A stretch of 64,000 nucleotides of DNA from Acinetobacter sp. UBA3106. GTDB lineage: Bacteria > Pseudomonadota > Gammaproteobacteria > Pseudomonadales > Moraxellaceae. Numbering within the stretch: the first letter of the stretch is position 1; the number at the start of each line of letters is the position of its first letter. Location of the stretch: NCBI GenBank assembly GCA_002365595.1, contig DFAM01000017.1, forward strand, positions 137,982 through 201,981, read 5' to 3'. The translations under genes and the position numbers were made by a program. Below, in pieces: positions 24,148-34,000 of the stretch. The notes beneath the pieces are model-generated. The model was not told the DNA's origin and did not search any database. It worked only from the letters and a program-made list of their open reading frames with translations.

Positions 24148-25395
24148 TCAAACTGCATAACGTGTATCTTTTAATATCTGCAAACCGTTGGCTTGTGACA
24201 TAAAGCTATCTTTTAATGCTGCATGCTGCTCCACTTGCTTTAAGCCAAAATTGCGCGCCCAAACTACGGGGAAAAGCTGGGTCGTTTCCATCCATCCAAT
24301 CGCAGACATGCTATGCATCATGGCATCATTCTGACCTTTTCGGCGGTGTTCATAGCGTTGCAAGGTTTGTTCATGTGCCCATACGCCACGTTTTAAATCA
24401 TGCAGCAGGGCGTCAGATAAAATGGCTGCGTCCAGACAGCCTATATTGACCCCTTGACCGGCCAGCGGATGAATGACATGCGCAGCATCTCCAATCAGGG
24501 CCAAACCAGCTTTAACATACTGCTGTGCGGCACGCGCCTTGAGTGGAAATTGTGCCCGTGGTGTGGCCTCTAAAACCTCACCCAGCATGTGATGACTTTC
24601 ACGCGTAAGTAAGGCAGTAAAGTCGGTATCATTCAAAGCTGCATATTCTTCGGCATAATCATCTGGTAGTGTCCAAACGATGGATTGCCAATAGCCATCC
24701 TGTTGCGGATTTAAACTCGCCATAGGTAACAATGCCAATGGTCCAGTTTCAAGGAAAATCTGACGGGCTACATGTTGATGTGGCTGAGCAGTTCGAATGG
24801 CACAGGTCAAACCGGCCTGCTTATAATCCAGAACATCCAGATCAATAAAGGCTTGCTCACGGACAAAGGAGTTTGCACCATCCGCGCCGATCACCAGTCT
24901 GGTTTTAAGCTGTGTTCCATCCGCTAGATGAATATGCCAAATTCCTGCAATACCCTGCTCTACACCGGTGACCTTGACCTGTGTACGATAATCCTCAAGT
25001 TGCTCCAGCATTTTTTGCTGAATCGCAAGATTCAAAATACTGGGTTCCACCATCGAGCCCAAAGTCTGATCGGCAGATGGCGTTTTTATCGAAGCCTGGC
25101 CAAAATTGATTTCACCATAGCCATTCTTATTCCAGACCTGCATACCGCTATAAGGCATTTGACGGGCAAGCTTTTCCCAGACTCCGACCGTTTTCAATAA
25201 ATGAATGGTCGCCTGGCTGAGTGCCAAGACCCGCGGGTTAGCAACACTTTTGGTTTTCTCGGCATCCAGGATTGGAGCAGCATCCAGTACAGTTGCCTGT
25301 ACCCCGCCTTGGGCCAATAATAATGCAGTCAGACCACCGACCAGACCACCACCAATAATGACGACATCTAAAACATCTGATTGAACTTGGCTCAT
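24148..25395 (-). CDS. FAD-dependent ubiquinone-biosynthesis hydroxylase (UbiH/UbiF/VisC family), second copy
   Basis: A 415-aa aromatic-ring monooxygenase of coenzyme Q synthesis. It has the N-terminal FAD-binding GGGLVGGLTALLLAQ, the central ADGANSFVRE (DG motif) and the late GDAAHVIHPLAGQGVNIG motif typical of UbiH/UbiI/UbiF. The position after ubiH matches ubiI (visC) of E. coli, but UbiF has the same motifs, so the ring position hydroxylated (C5 or C6) cannot be assigned. Its start overlaps the stop of the upstream ubi gene by four bases. Confidence 0.85.
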   Translation of the reverse strand: MSQVQSDVLDVVIIGGGLVGGLTALLLAQGGVQATVLDAAPILDAEKTKSVANPRVLALSQATIHLLKTVGVWEKLARQMPYSGMQVWNKNGYGEINFGQASIKTPSADQTLGSMVEPSILNLAIQQKMLEQLEDYRTQVKVTGVEQGIAGIWHIHLADGTQLKTRLVIGADGANSFVREQAFIDLDVLDYKQAGLTCAIRTAQPHQHVARQIFLETGPLALLPMASLNPQQDGYWQSIVWTLPDDYAEEYAALNDTDFTALLTRESHHMLGEVLEATPRAQFPLKARAAQQYVKAGLALIGDAAHVIHPLAGQGVNIGCLDAAILSDALLHDLKRGVWAHEQTLQRYEHRRKGQNDAMMHSMSAIGWMETTQLFPVVWARNFGLKQVEQHAALKDSFMSQANGLQILKDTRYAV

Positions 25396-26600
25396 GCTTT
25401 TAACCCCATGGCATAGTTGGCCACCAGAGGTTTAATCCCCGGAATGGTCTCAAAAGCGACCAAGCCAGTATTACGAATGAATTTTAAAAAAGGGTTGGCG
25501 TTGCTAAAACCACGCACGACCGAATCACAGAATTTAATCACACGTTGTTGATCGGTCAGACGGGATTTTTCATAATCTTGCAGCATTGCGGCATCACCTA
25601 AATCGGCTTGCTGTGCGACTTGTTCACTTAAATAACGCACCAGGACATGGGCATCACGCATACACAGGTTAAAGCCCTGACCTGCAACCGGGTGAATGGT
25701 ATGGGCTGCATTTCCCATTAGTACTACACGACCCACTGCCTGTTTTTCCGCCAACACTTGTGAGAGCGGGAAGCTGAAACGGCGACCTGTTTTTTGGAAT
25801 TTACCCGCACGATCACCGTAGGTGTGCTGCAAGGCATCCAAGAAATGTTGATCATTTTCTTCACCTAACCACTCGCCTTCGGTACCTTTTTTCACTGGCC
25901 AAACCACTGAACGGCGGTATTCACCCGGTAGTGGTAATAAGGCTAGAGGGCCAAGCGGGCTAAAGCGTTCAAAACCGACATGATTATGCGGTTTAGAGGT
26001 TTGTACCGTTGTGACAATAGCAACCTGGTCATAGTCATGCTCAGAGGCACCAATGCCTAGAGCTTTACGGCAAAACGAATCACGACCATCGGCAGCAATC
26101 ACAATTTTAGATTGCAGTTTCAGTAAATCATCACCACGTTGTGCTTCAATATATGCATGGTCTGAATCTTGCGTTAATGAAGTCACCTGTATGCCATCGA
26201 TCAGTTCAATTAATGGCTGCTTGCGCACTTCCGTGAGTAACACACGCCCCAGCCAGGCATTTTCGATAACCTGCCCAAAACTTTCGACTTTTTCTTGTTC
26301 TGCTTTTAAACGTGCCTTACCAAAACTGCCTTGCTCGGTAATATTCACCTCTAAAATAGGCGTGGCATGTTCCTGCAAGGCATTCCACAAACCGAGTTCT
26401 TGATAGATTTGTACCGTACGACGAGATAATGCGCTATTACGTGCATCAAAACTGGAGTGATAAGGCGCAAGATGAGCATCGTCATAATTTGGGTATTTGA
26501 TTGCTTCTAAGAGTTTTACGGCAATTTTGGTTTTCGCCAACATCAGTGCGAGGCTTAAGCCCACCATCCCACCACCGACAATGATGACTTCTTGCTGCAT
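25392..26600 (-). CDS. ubiH: FAD-dependent ubiquinone-biosynthesis hydroxylase UbiH
   Basis: A 402-aa flavoprotein with GGGMVGLSLALMLAK at residues 8-22, AADGRDSFCRKA near residue 170 and GNAAHTIHPVAGQGFNLCMRD near residue 290. Position (first of two adjacent Ubi monooxygenases, in the ygfB-pepP-ubiH order) supports UbiH. It would act on a membrane-associated polyprenyl phenol intermediate together with other Ubi proteins. It is separated from pepP by an independent DUF378 gene. Confidence 0.85.
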   Translation of the reverse strand: MQQEVIIVGGGMVGLSLALMLAKTKIAVKLLEAIKYPNYDDAHLAPYHSSFDARNSALSRRTVQIYQELGLWNALQEHATPILEVNITEQGSFGKARLKAEQEKVESFGQVIENAWLGRVLLTEVRKQPLIELIDGIQVTSLTQDSDHAYIEAQRGDDLLKLQSKIVIAADGRDSFCRKALGIGASEHDYDQVAIVTTVQTSKPHNHVGFERFSPLGPLALLPLPGEYRRSVVWPVKKGTEGEWLGEENDQHFLDALQHTYGDRAGKFQKTGRRFSFPLSQVLAEKQAVGRVVLMGNAAHTIHPVAGQGFNLCMRDAHVLVRYLSEQVAQQADLGDAAMLQDYEKSRLTDQQRVIKFCDSVVRGFSNANPFLKFIRNTGLVAFETIPGIKPLVANYAMGLKA

Positions 26601-26924
26601 GCTTTGATCCTTATCTGTGGTATCTATAAAGTCTAGATACGTCTAATCATAATTGATTTTATATTACCTCAAAGATTTTCATTTTTATAATGAATTAGCG
26701 CTTCGGTTCTGAGTGAGGCAAGAGTGTGAGTAAATTTCAGCTATCTAGCTTGTATCTGAAGATAAAATTATTAACGGAAAGAGATATAAGCTTTACCGCT
26801 CGCATAAAAAACGGAGCTTAAGCTCCGTTTAACAAAATCAGGTCAGCCAAATCAGCCAATAATCTCAATTACAGAAATTAGCTTCATGCAGATCTAAATA
26901 CGTTCTCTATTTACTGATTGGCTA
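26601..26924. other. Intergenic region between ubiH and DUF378 gene
   Basis: This 324-base AT-rich stretch should hold the ubiH promoter on the minus strand and holds the DUF378 terminator (26809-26830). I see no further gene or repeat in it. Confidence 0.5.
26803..26830 (-). terminator. Terminator of the DUF378 gene
   Basis: AAACGGAGC-TTAA-GCTCCGTTT is a perfect palindrome. On the minus strand it runs into further T residues, making a standard hairpin and T-tract 95 bases after the DUF378 stop. Confidence 0.75.
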
Positions 26925-27161
26925 TTAACGCACAACTCTGGCCTGAGGCTCATGATGTACTGATTTACCTAACTTAGTTCCTGTATAGATTAAATAAAGT
27001 GCAGATAAACCCACCAAGACATACACAATTCGCGATAAGGTGCTCATTTCACCAAAGATTGCAGAGACCAAATTGAAGTCAAATGCACCAACTAAGCCCC
27101 AGTTGATGCCACCAATAATGGTTAAAGCATAGGCAATCCAGTCTATAGTATTTAATCTCAT
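26925..27161 (-). CDS. DUF378 small membrane protein
   Basis: A 78-aa protein with two hydrophobic segments (about residues 8-28 and 42-63). The IDWIAYALTIIGGINWGLVGAFDFNLV opening is the DUF378 signature. The tail is basic and short (HHEPQARVVR). Function is unknown; members are small inner-membrane proteins. It has its own terminator and a long upstream region, so it is probably transcribed alone even though it lies within the usual ygfB-pepP-ubiH series. Confidence 0.85.
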   Translation of the reverse strand: MRLNTIDWIAYALTIIGGINWGLVGAFDFNLVSAIFGEMSTLSRIVYVLVGLSALYLIYTGTKLGKSVHHEPQARVVR

Positions 27162-27625
27162 AGTTTTTCTCCCACTCTTCTTTAAGTTTATTTAAGGATC
27201 AGAGAAAGTATGTGAAAGAAACTAGAATTAATATGTTGCTTTGATGCAAAAAACCGATTTCCTATGTTGAATTCATGTCACTTTATAGCTTCTAAATTTT
27301 AACTTGGTTATTTTTATTTGAATTATTCGCGATCTAGGTAAATTAAAATGCATTTTGCTTCAATGAGTATTCTTTTCAGTTACATTCAATCGTTATATTT
27401 CAACATTGGACTTTTCCTAAATAGGTTTCAGAATAACTAAAAACTTCTTCAACGATTCTAGGCTGTAAGAAGCACGCTGATGAAGAACAAAATGTGCATG
27501 CTTTACATTTACATGCACTGCCCGAATCAGGTTAATTTCATAAAATATTCACCAACTTGGTTTCAAGCAATATTGCATCTTGAAAAAAGCCGGTCATTTG
27601 ACCGGCTTTACCTACCCAAAATCGC
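27162..27625. other. Long intergenic region between DUF378 gene and pepP
   Basis: These 464 AT-rich bases contain the pepP terminator at 27583-27609 and presumably the DUF378 promoter. Short frames here (for example about 30 codons from 27348) have no coding character. No RNA gene is recognised. Confidence 0.5.
27583..27609 (-). terminator. Terminator of pepP
   Basis: AAAGCCGGTCA and TGACCGGCTTT pair around a two-base loop; on the minus strand the hairpin is followed by T residues. It lies 17 bases after the pepP stop. Confidence 0.88.
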
Positions 27626-28960
27626 TTAGGCTACTTTGGCTTTTGCCATCAGTAATTCAATATCTTCGACTGTTTTTACTACATCTTTGGTGAGCACCAG
27701 TGGCCCGTTTTCGGTAGCCACCACATCATCTTCTATACGGATACCAATACCACGCCATTTAGCATCGACAGTTTCATCGTCCGGTGCAATATATAGCCCC
27801 GGTTCTACCGTGACGACCATACCCTCTTCATAAGCACGCCATTCACCATCTTGCTTATATGAACCGACATCGTGCACATCCATTCCTAACCAGTGGCCGG
27901 TGCCATGCATGTAGAACTGACGGAAAGTTTCTTTTGCGATAATTTCCTCAAGATCACCTTGCATAATGCAGAGGTCTAATAAGCCTTGAACCAAAATGCG
28001 TACTGCCACATTGTGAGGTTCTTTATAGGAGTTCCCAATCCGCACCGCATCAATTGCAGCAATTTGCGAATCGAGTACCAAGTTATATAAGGCTTTTTGC
28101 TCAGTACTGAATTTGCCATTCACCGGGAAAGTACGGGTAATGTCTGAAGCATACAATTGATATTCGCAGGCAGCATCAATCAGTACCAGATCACCCTCTC
28201 TCAGCTCTTTGTCATTTTCCACATAATGCAGAATACAGGCATTTGCCCCTCCCCCAACAATACTGTTGTATGAAGGCAAGCAGCCATTTTTACCAAAAAC
28301 ATAATTCAATTCTGCTTCTAATGCATATTCCATCATGCCCGGACGTACCATTTGCATGGCACGGGTATGGGCTTCTGCTGAAATATCTGATGCAAGCTGC
28401 ATTAACCTGATTTCTTTTTCAGATTTATGTAAACGCATTTCATCCAGAATGCGATCCAGCTGAATCACTTGTGCCGGTGCTGAAGTACCTTTACGTGATT
28501 CACCATTGGCTTTGACCAGCCATTTCGCTACGCGGGCATCAAAATCCGCCTGCTGGCCAATACGATAGAACAGCTTTTGTTTATTGTGCAATTTCTCGAT
28601 AATTTCTTCATCGAGCAGATCAATGGCATAGGCTTCATCCGCCTCATAATCATCCACTGCACCATCTACACCGGCACGGTAACCATTCCAAATTTCCATC
28701 TCGCGGTTACGTTCACGACAGAACAGACTATAGGTATAACCTTCATCAATCGATTCAAAAGTCTCAATCACCGCCACAGCTTCAGGCTCTGCAAACCCTG
28801 TCAGATAGAAAAAGCTGCTGTCTGCACGGAATTTATAATCTGCATCGCGGTTACGCATGGCCACCGGACTGGTTGCAATAATTGCAATACTGTGCGGACC
28901 CATTTCTTCTGCCAGGCGGTCACGACGTTCCTGAAAATCTGCTTGAGTCAGTTTCATCAT
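27626..28960 (-). CDS. pepP: Xaa-Pro aminopeptidase PepP
   Basis: A 444-aa metallopeptidase of family M24B that removes N-terminal residues preceding proline. The N-terminal AMP_N domain (residues 1-150) starts QADFQERRDRLAEEM and includes FFYLTGFAEPEAV. The catalytic pita-bread domain shows the two metal Asp residues in DAACEYQLYASDITRTFPV, then HGTGHWLGMDVHDVG, VEPGLYI and a late IRIEDDV. Two Met codons stand at the start; the first is used here and no strong SD separates them. It is downstream of ygfB by 72 bases. Confidence 0.95.
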   Translation of the reverse strand: MMKLTQADFQERRDRLAEEMGPHSIAIIATSPVAMRNRDADYKFRADSSFFYLTGFAEPEAVAVIETFESIDEGYTYSLFCRERNREMEIWNGYRAGVDGAVDDYEADEAYAIDLLDEEIIEKLHNKQKLFYRIGQQADFDARVAKWLVKANGESRKGTSAPAQVIQLDRILDEMRLHKSEKEIRLMQLASDISAEAHTRAMQMVRPGMMEYALEAELNYVFGKNGCLPSYNSIVGGGANACILHYVENDKELREGDLVLIDAACEYQLYASDITRTFPVNGKFSTEQKALYNLVLDSQIAAIDAVRIGNSYKEPHNVAVRILVQGLLDLCIMQGDLEEIIAKETFRQFYMHGTGHWLGMDVHDVGSYKQDGEWRAYEEGMVVTVEPGLYIAPDDETVDAKWRGIGIRIEDDVVATENGPLVLTKDVVKTVEDIELLMAKAKVA

Positions 28961-29032
28961 TAAGTGTACTTTTGTCTTTTATGAATAGGTTATAAATTTT
29001 AAATGCTCTGTTTGTGAACACAATCGCCCGAA

Positions 29033-29662
29033 TTAGCTCGGACGATGCGGTGTAAACATTTCAACAACACTGCTGGCTTCAGTAGCATTATTTTTTTGCA
29101 ATTGTGGCTGGATATTTTGCAGCAATGGAGTTTCTGCAATTTCCACTTTTTTACGTCCCAATGACAGGCTCACAGGAATTAAACGCACAAATTCGTAAAG
29201 CTCCTGATAGCTTTCTTCGCCTTCTTCGTCATCATCCGATTCATCAAACTCAACTGCAGCCACATCTTGCAGATGTTCAATCAGTTCCATTTCATCCGGA
29301 CGGATATGTCCAGAGGCCAGACCAAATCCCAATACCACACCGGCACACCAGTCCGCCAAGGCTTGTACACGATCCGCAAGAACGTGTTCATCATCCGGGA
29401 GCAAAGGTAAGTAGTCGAGTTCATCTTCAGATAAAGCATGGGCAATATCTTCCGCTTCATCGGCTAATATCTCTAAAACCTGCTGCTCGAGTGCCGGAAT
29501 TTCCAGGGTGGCTAAAATTTGTTGCCACTCATCTGATGTCGGTGCTTGAGTAACACAAACAATACCCGTTAGCAGCCCATGTAACTCACTTGGGCTTGAA
29601 ATCTCTTCAATTTTTGAAAAATTGTGGTGCCATTCCGACCAACCTGAAATATCGTCTTGCAT
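29033..29662 (-). CDS. ygfB: YgfB / UPF0149 family protein
   Basis: A 209-aa acidic protein. The ATG at 29662 is preferred over an upstream in-frame TTG at 29674, with GGA about 9 bases before. UPF0149 traits are SELHGLLTGIVCV near the N-terminus, DWCAGVVLGFGLASG near residue 110 and a C-terminal YELVR-like segment (YQELYEFVRLIPVSL). A low-complexity acidic stretch (EFDESDDDEEGEE) lies in between. In E. coli ygfB precedes pepP and ubiH, as here. In Pseudomonas, YgfB modulates AmpDh3 expression and beta-lactam resistance (literature knowledge). It is divergent from the coiled-coil gene and zapA. Confidence 0.88.
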   Translation of the reverse strand: MQDDISGWSEWHHNFSKIEEISSPSELHGLLTGIVCVTQAPTSDEWQQILATLEIPALEQQVLEILADEAEDIAHALSEDELDYLPLLPDDEHVLADRVQALADWCAGVVLGFGLASGHIRPDEMELIEHLQDVAAVEFDESDDDEEGEESYQELYEFVRLIPVSLSLGRKKVEIAETPLLQNIQPQLQKNNATEASSVVEMFTPHRPS

Positions 29663-29726
29663 TCGTTTATCCAATCTCTATACTTCGTATATATTACCTT
29701 TGTTTGCGATACTGTGCGACTACGAT

Positions 29727-30278
29727 ATGTTAGAAGAATTACAGCGTCTACAGGCGCATATTGGCGTTTTAAAAACGCGACTTGCGCATTTTAAAAGTGA
29801 AAATGATGCACTCAATGCTGCAAAAGCAGATTCCAATGAGCACCATCATGCCCAAATTGTGCAAAAAAATGGCATTATCACCCAGAAACAAGAAGAAATA
29901 GATAATCTGAGCGAGCAATTAAACGAAACCCAATCGCAATTCAAGCAATTGAATACCGATGCAGCTTCTTTAGCTGACCGTTATAGCCGTTTGGAAAAAA
30001 GCTGTACCGATCTTAAAAACCGCTTTCAGGAAATTCTGGCTGAACGTAATGAATTACGTATCATTAAAGAAAAAATGCAAAATGAACAGCGCCTGGCTCA
30101 ACAGGAAATTCAGGGTTTGCAGCAGGAACGTGAAAGATTGTTACAAAAAAATGAACACGCCAAAGCTAAAGTAGAAGCGATTATTCAGCGCCTCTCTATT
30201 TTAGGTACAGCTCAAGACCAGCATGCGCAAGAAATTCAGCAACTTGCACATCCTACCGATGCCAATGAGGACATTTAA
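29727..30278 (+). CDS. Coiled-coil protein preceding zapA (TIGR02449-like)
   Basis: With the ATG at 29727 the product has 183 aa and starts MLEELQRLQAHIGVLKTRLAHF, the pattern of the short TIGR02449 coiled-coil family found just upstream of zapA in gammaproteobacteria. A longer frame to 29622 covers the divergent promoter region and is rejected. Almost the whole chain is predicted coiled coil with heptads rich in Gln, Glu, Leu and Arg. It is much longer than the roughly 65-80 residues I associate with that family. It ends two bases before zapA, so the two are cotranscribed. A structural or division-related role like that of ZapB is an inference from context. Confidence 0.72.
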   Translation: MLEELQRLQAHIGVLKTRLAHFKSENDALNAAKADSNEHHHAQIVQKNGIITQKQEEIDNLSEQLNETQSQFKQLNTDAASLADRYSRLEKSCTDLKNRFQEILAERNELRIIKEKMQNEQRLAQQEIQGLQQERERLLQKNEHAKAKVEAIIQRLSILGTAQDQHAQEIQQLAHPTDANEDI

Positions 30279-30280
30279 TC

Positions 30281-30565
30281 ATGAGTGAACAAATTGCGGT
30301 TGAATTGCGGGTATTGGGTCATAATTTTCGTTTAGCAACCACTGAAAAGGAAAAAGCTGATTTACAGCGTGCAGCTGAATTATTAAATGAAAAATATGAT
30401 GATTTTCGCCGTAAAGCACCACGTCTTGAACCGAGCAAACTGATTATTATGGTGGCGCTTGAACTGATGCAGGAAGTACTGGCCATGAATAAGTCTCTGC
30501 AAGAATATGCACATTGTGAACGCCTGTTGACCACCATTTTAGAAGATGTCGATGATTTGGTTTAA
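30281..30565 (+). CDS. zapA: Cell division protein ZapA
   Basis: A 94-aa protein with the ZapA layout: N-terminal strand pair (AVELRVLGHNFRLATT), then two helices including LQRAAELLNEKYDDFR and a C-terminal coiled coil through ILEDVDDLV. ZapA bundles FtsZ filaments at the division ring. It follows the coiled-coil gene by two bases and is followed by 6S RNA, as in many gammaproteobacteria. Confidence 0.92.
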   Translation: MSEQIAVELRVLGHNFRLATTEKEKADLQRAAELLNEKYDDFRRKAPRLEPSKLIIMVALELMQEVLAMNKSLQEYAHCERLLTTILEDVDDLV

Positions 30566-30634
30566 TTTCTGATTTAAATTGCATAAACAATCATCATTTA
30601 GGATTTAACTTTACAGTTGTTGAACACTGAGGAT

Positions 30635-30662
30635 TTGCCAATACTTCATTATTGGTTATACT
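30635..30662 (+). promoter_or_regulatory. Promoter of 6S RNA
   Basis: TTGCCA at 30635-30640, a 16-base spacer and TATACT at 30657-30662 place a transcription start near 30669, exactly at the 5' side of the 6S closing stem. Confidence 0.6.
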
Positions 30663-30667
30663 TACTC

Positions 30668-30850
30668 TATCTCTGAGGTGTTCGCCAGCGAGTCTATATC
30701 CCTGCCGATACTTAAATCTACGGATTGTGTTCTGCATATTTAGAGTGTATGCCCATCTTCGTATGGGAAACCCAGCAAGTATGCGTCGCGTCCACCTTGA
30801 ACTTCTTCGGGTTCAGGGTAACGACATGCAGCGGCATCTTCGGAGTGTTT
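30668..30850 (+). ncRNA. ssrS: 6S RNA
   Basis: The 5' part (CTCTGAGGTGTTCGCCAGCG) and 3' part (CATGCAGCGGCATCTTCGGAG) match the conserved ends of gammaproteobacterial 6S RNA and pair to form the closing stem; the internal CACCTTGAAC...GGGTTCAGGGTAACGAC segment is also characteristic. A run of six T residues follows directly. 6S RNA mimics an open promoter and sequesters sigma-70 RNA polymerase in stationary phase. It lies downstream of zapA as expected, but the usual next gene, 5-formyl-THF cyclo-ligase, is 3.7 kb away. Ends are accurate to within several bases only. Confidence 0.92.
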
Positions 30851-30965
30851 TTTCTTTTTCTTAGTCATATTTATTACAAGATCTATTCACCTATTTTCAT
30901 TTTAAAAAATTTTCATTTTTAAATTGATTTCGTGCTCCTCCATCTATTCACCGATCATCTATGCA

Positions 30966-30993
30966 AAAAACCCAAGACTTGTATCTTGGGTTT
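30966..30993 (-). terminator. Terminator of the copper P-type ATPase gene
   Basis: AAACCCAAGA and TCTTGGGTTT form a hairpin; on the minus strand it is followed by T residues. It starts 24 bases beyond the ATPase stop. Confidence 0.85.
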
Positions 30994-31016
30994 ATTACTT
31001 TCCTTTACAGGTTCAG

Positions 31017-34000
31017 TTATTCAGACTTTTGCAAACGAAGTGCATTAATCACGACAGACAAAGAACTCAATGACATGGCAACCGCAGCAAGCATCGGGGT
31101 CAATAACAGTCCAGTCAATGGATAAAAAACACCCGCCGCCACCGGCACACCCAAACCGTTATAGACAAAGGAAAAGGCCAGATTCTGCTTCATGTTTTTC
31201 ACACCCAGTTTCGCCATATGAATGGCATCCGCCACACCACGAATATCTCCTTTCACCAAAGTCACCTGAGCTGTTTGTTTGGCAATATCGGTACCATTAC
31301 CCATTGCAATGCCGACATTGGCCTGGGCCAGTGCCGGTGCATCATTAATGCCATCGCCTGCCATTGCTACAACTTTGCCTTGAGCCTGATATTTTTTCAC
31401 GATATCTAATTTTTCAGTCGGGCTACAGTTGCCATAGACCTGCTGAATTCCCAGCTCAGCTGCAACCAGTTTGGCATTTTGTTCATGGTCACCTGTCGCC
31501 ATCACCACTTCAACGCCGTCGGCAATCAGTTGGTCGATTACCTGATGGGCATTGTGTTTAATCGCATCATGAATCGAGATATAAGCCAGAACGTGCTGCT
31601 CATTGGCCAAAAAGCTAATCACATTCCCTGTAGAGCGTTGCTGATCTAGCTTTGCCTGCCTTGCTCTATCTAGTTTTAAACCCAATTGATCCAGTAGTTT
31701 TTGGCTGCCTACATAGAGGGTTTGATCATCAATCTGCCCTTTCACTCCAAAACCGGTGACATCTTCAAAGTCACTGACTTTTAGCAATTGCTCATGTGGA
31801 ATAAGTTTTGTCAGGGTTTGCGCAATTGGATGGGTTGAATACTGTTCAATAGAGGCAATCCATTGTTCTACTTGGGTTTGATGAACCTTATCTGAAAGCA
31901 GTTTAATCTCTTTCAGGCTCGGTTTACCTTCGGTCAGGGTCCCGGTTTTATCGACAATTAAAGTCGTAACTTTACTTAAGGCTTCAATGGCTTCCGCATC
32001 TTTAAACAGCACGCCTTTTTGCGCGGCACGACCTGTGGTTGCCATCACCGACATTGGCGTTGCCAGACCTAAGGCACATGGACAGGCAATAATGAGTACA
32101 GCCACCGCACACATCAGCGCCAGATCAAACTGTGCTTCACCAAACACCATCCAGGCCATAAAGGTCAGCACACTAATCGCTAAAACAATCACCACAAAAT
32201 ATTTGGCAAATACATCGGCGAGTCTTTGTAACGGCGCCTTGGAACGCTGTGCTTCGGCCACGGTCTGAATCATTTTCGCTAAAGTGGTATTTGCGCCCAC
32301 TGCCGTGGTTTGGATGCGAATACTGCCCTGCTGGTTCACCGTACCGCCAATGACCCGATCATCGACTTCTTTTTTCACCGGAACCGGTTCACCCGTCATC
32401 ATCGCTTCATCGACATAGGTTTTGCCTTCCACCACAATGCCATCGAGTGGAATCTGGTCCCCTGAAGAAATCTGCAAGATATCGCCCTGTTTCACCATAC
32501 CCACATCCACTTCCACCACCTGATCATGCTGCACCAGTTTTGCGGTGTGCGGTTGCAGTTTCAGCAATGATTTTAATGCATCTGCGGTTTTGGCACGGGC
32601 TTTCAGTTCCATGATTTGTCCGAGCAAACTCAAGGACACAATCATACAGGCTGCTTCATAATACACGGCGACGCCATGACCGGTTTTGGCCTGCATGGGA
32701 ATCAGGGAGGGAAAAACCGTCGCCACAACACTGTAAATAAAGGCCGCCAGCACCCCGACCCCAATCAGGCTCCACATATTCAGGTTGCGGGTTTTATACG
32801 AAATCCAGCAACGTTCAATAAAGGGTTTTCCTGCCCACAGAATGACGGGAATAGAAAGCACCAGTTCAATCCACGGCTGAATATGCTGCGGAATAAAGGC
32901 ATGAATATGCGAACCCATGGCCATGACAAATACACTTAAAGTCAGCGGCAACGTCATCCAGAAACGGTGACTGAAATCGACCAGTTCAGGATTCGGTGCA
33001 TCATTTAAGCTTGGTTGCATTGGCTCTAAAGCCATACCACAGATCGGACACGTTCCCGGCCCTTTCTGCACAATTTCAGGGTCCATCGGACAGGTATAAT
33101 CCATATCCGCCGCGCCTTCAGGTACAGGTCGCTGATCGGCTGGAATCAGATAAAACTCAGGATCAGCCTTAAACTTGTCTAGGCAAGACGGATTACAGAA
33201 ATAGTAAGTTTTAGTCTGATACTCTGTTTTTAAATCGGTTGAAGTATCCACCGACATACCGCAAACAGGATCAATTTCCGCACTCTGCACTGATTCAGGA
33301 TGCGCTCCGCAACAACAGTCAGATGTCTTTTCTTCCACTATCTTTTTGGCTTGTGAACCACAGCAAGAGGATGCTTTCTGACTTATTTGTAGATATTGCT
33401 CAGGTTGCTGGGTAAATTGAGTCAAACAGCGTTCTGAACAGAAATAATAGTCTTGCGATTCAAACTGAGTGTGAAATTTAGAATCTGTTTTAACCTGCAT
33501 GCCACAGACTGGATCGGTGACAGTTTGCATATCTAATCTAGCTTGTGAATTGCCGCTACAACATCCTTTTTGTTCTAGTGTTTTAGGCTGCGATGCACAA
33601 CCACAACCCGAAATTTTGGCAGATTCTTTTGCCAGATATTGTTGCGGATTTTGTTGAAATTTACTTAAACAGCCCGGACAGCAAAAATAATAAAGTTGTC
33701 CTGAATATTCGATATGCGGTTTGGATAAATCTGTCACGGTCATGCCGCAGACCGGATCAACATATTGCTGCTGTGGTTTTTTCTCACCACCACAACATGA
33801 AGATGAGGCCGTTACAACTTTAGCTTTATTTGCACAGCCACAGCCTGATTTAGGCTTGGTTTGTTGAAGGTAAGTTTCAGGATTTTTAATAAACTTTTGT
33901 TTGCAGCCATCACAACAAAATAAATATTTTTTCCCCTCAAATTCAAAAGCATGCTCTGAAGGTTCAGAAACGCTCATGCCACAAACCGGATCAACTTTCA

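Noticed and set aside
26803..26830. Perfect palindrome as a transcription-factor site
   Set aside because: Its A and T flanks and its place behind the DUF378 gene fit a rho-independent terminator better.
30652..30922. Two open frames of 65-70 codons across 6S RNA
   Set aside because: They lie within the conserved non-coding 6S RNA and its T-rich tail, with no protein-like character or SD.
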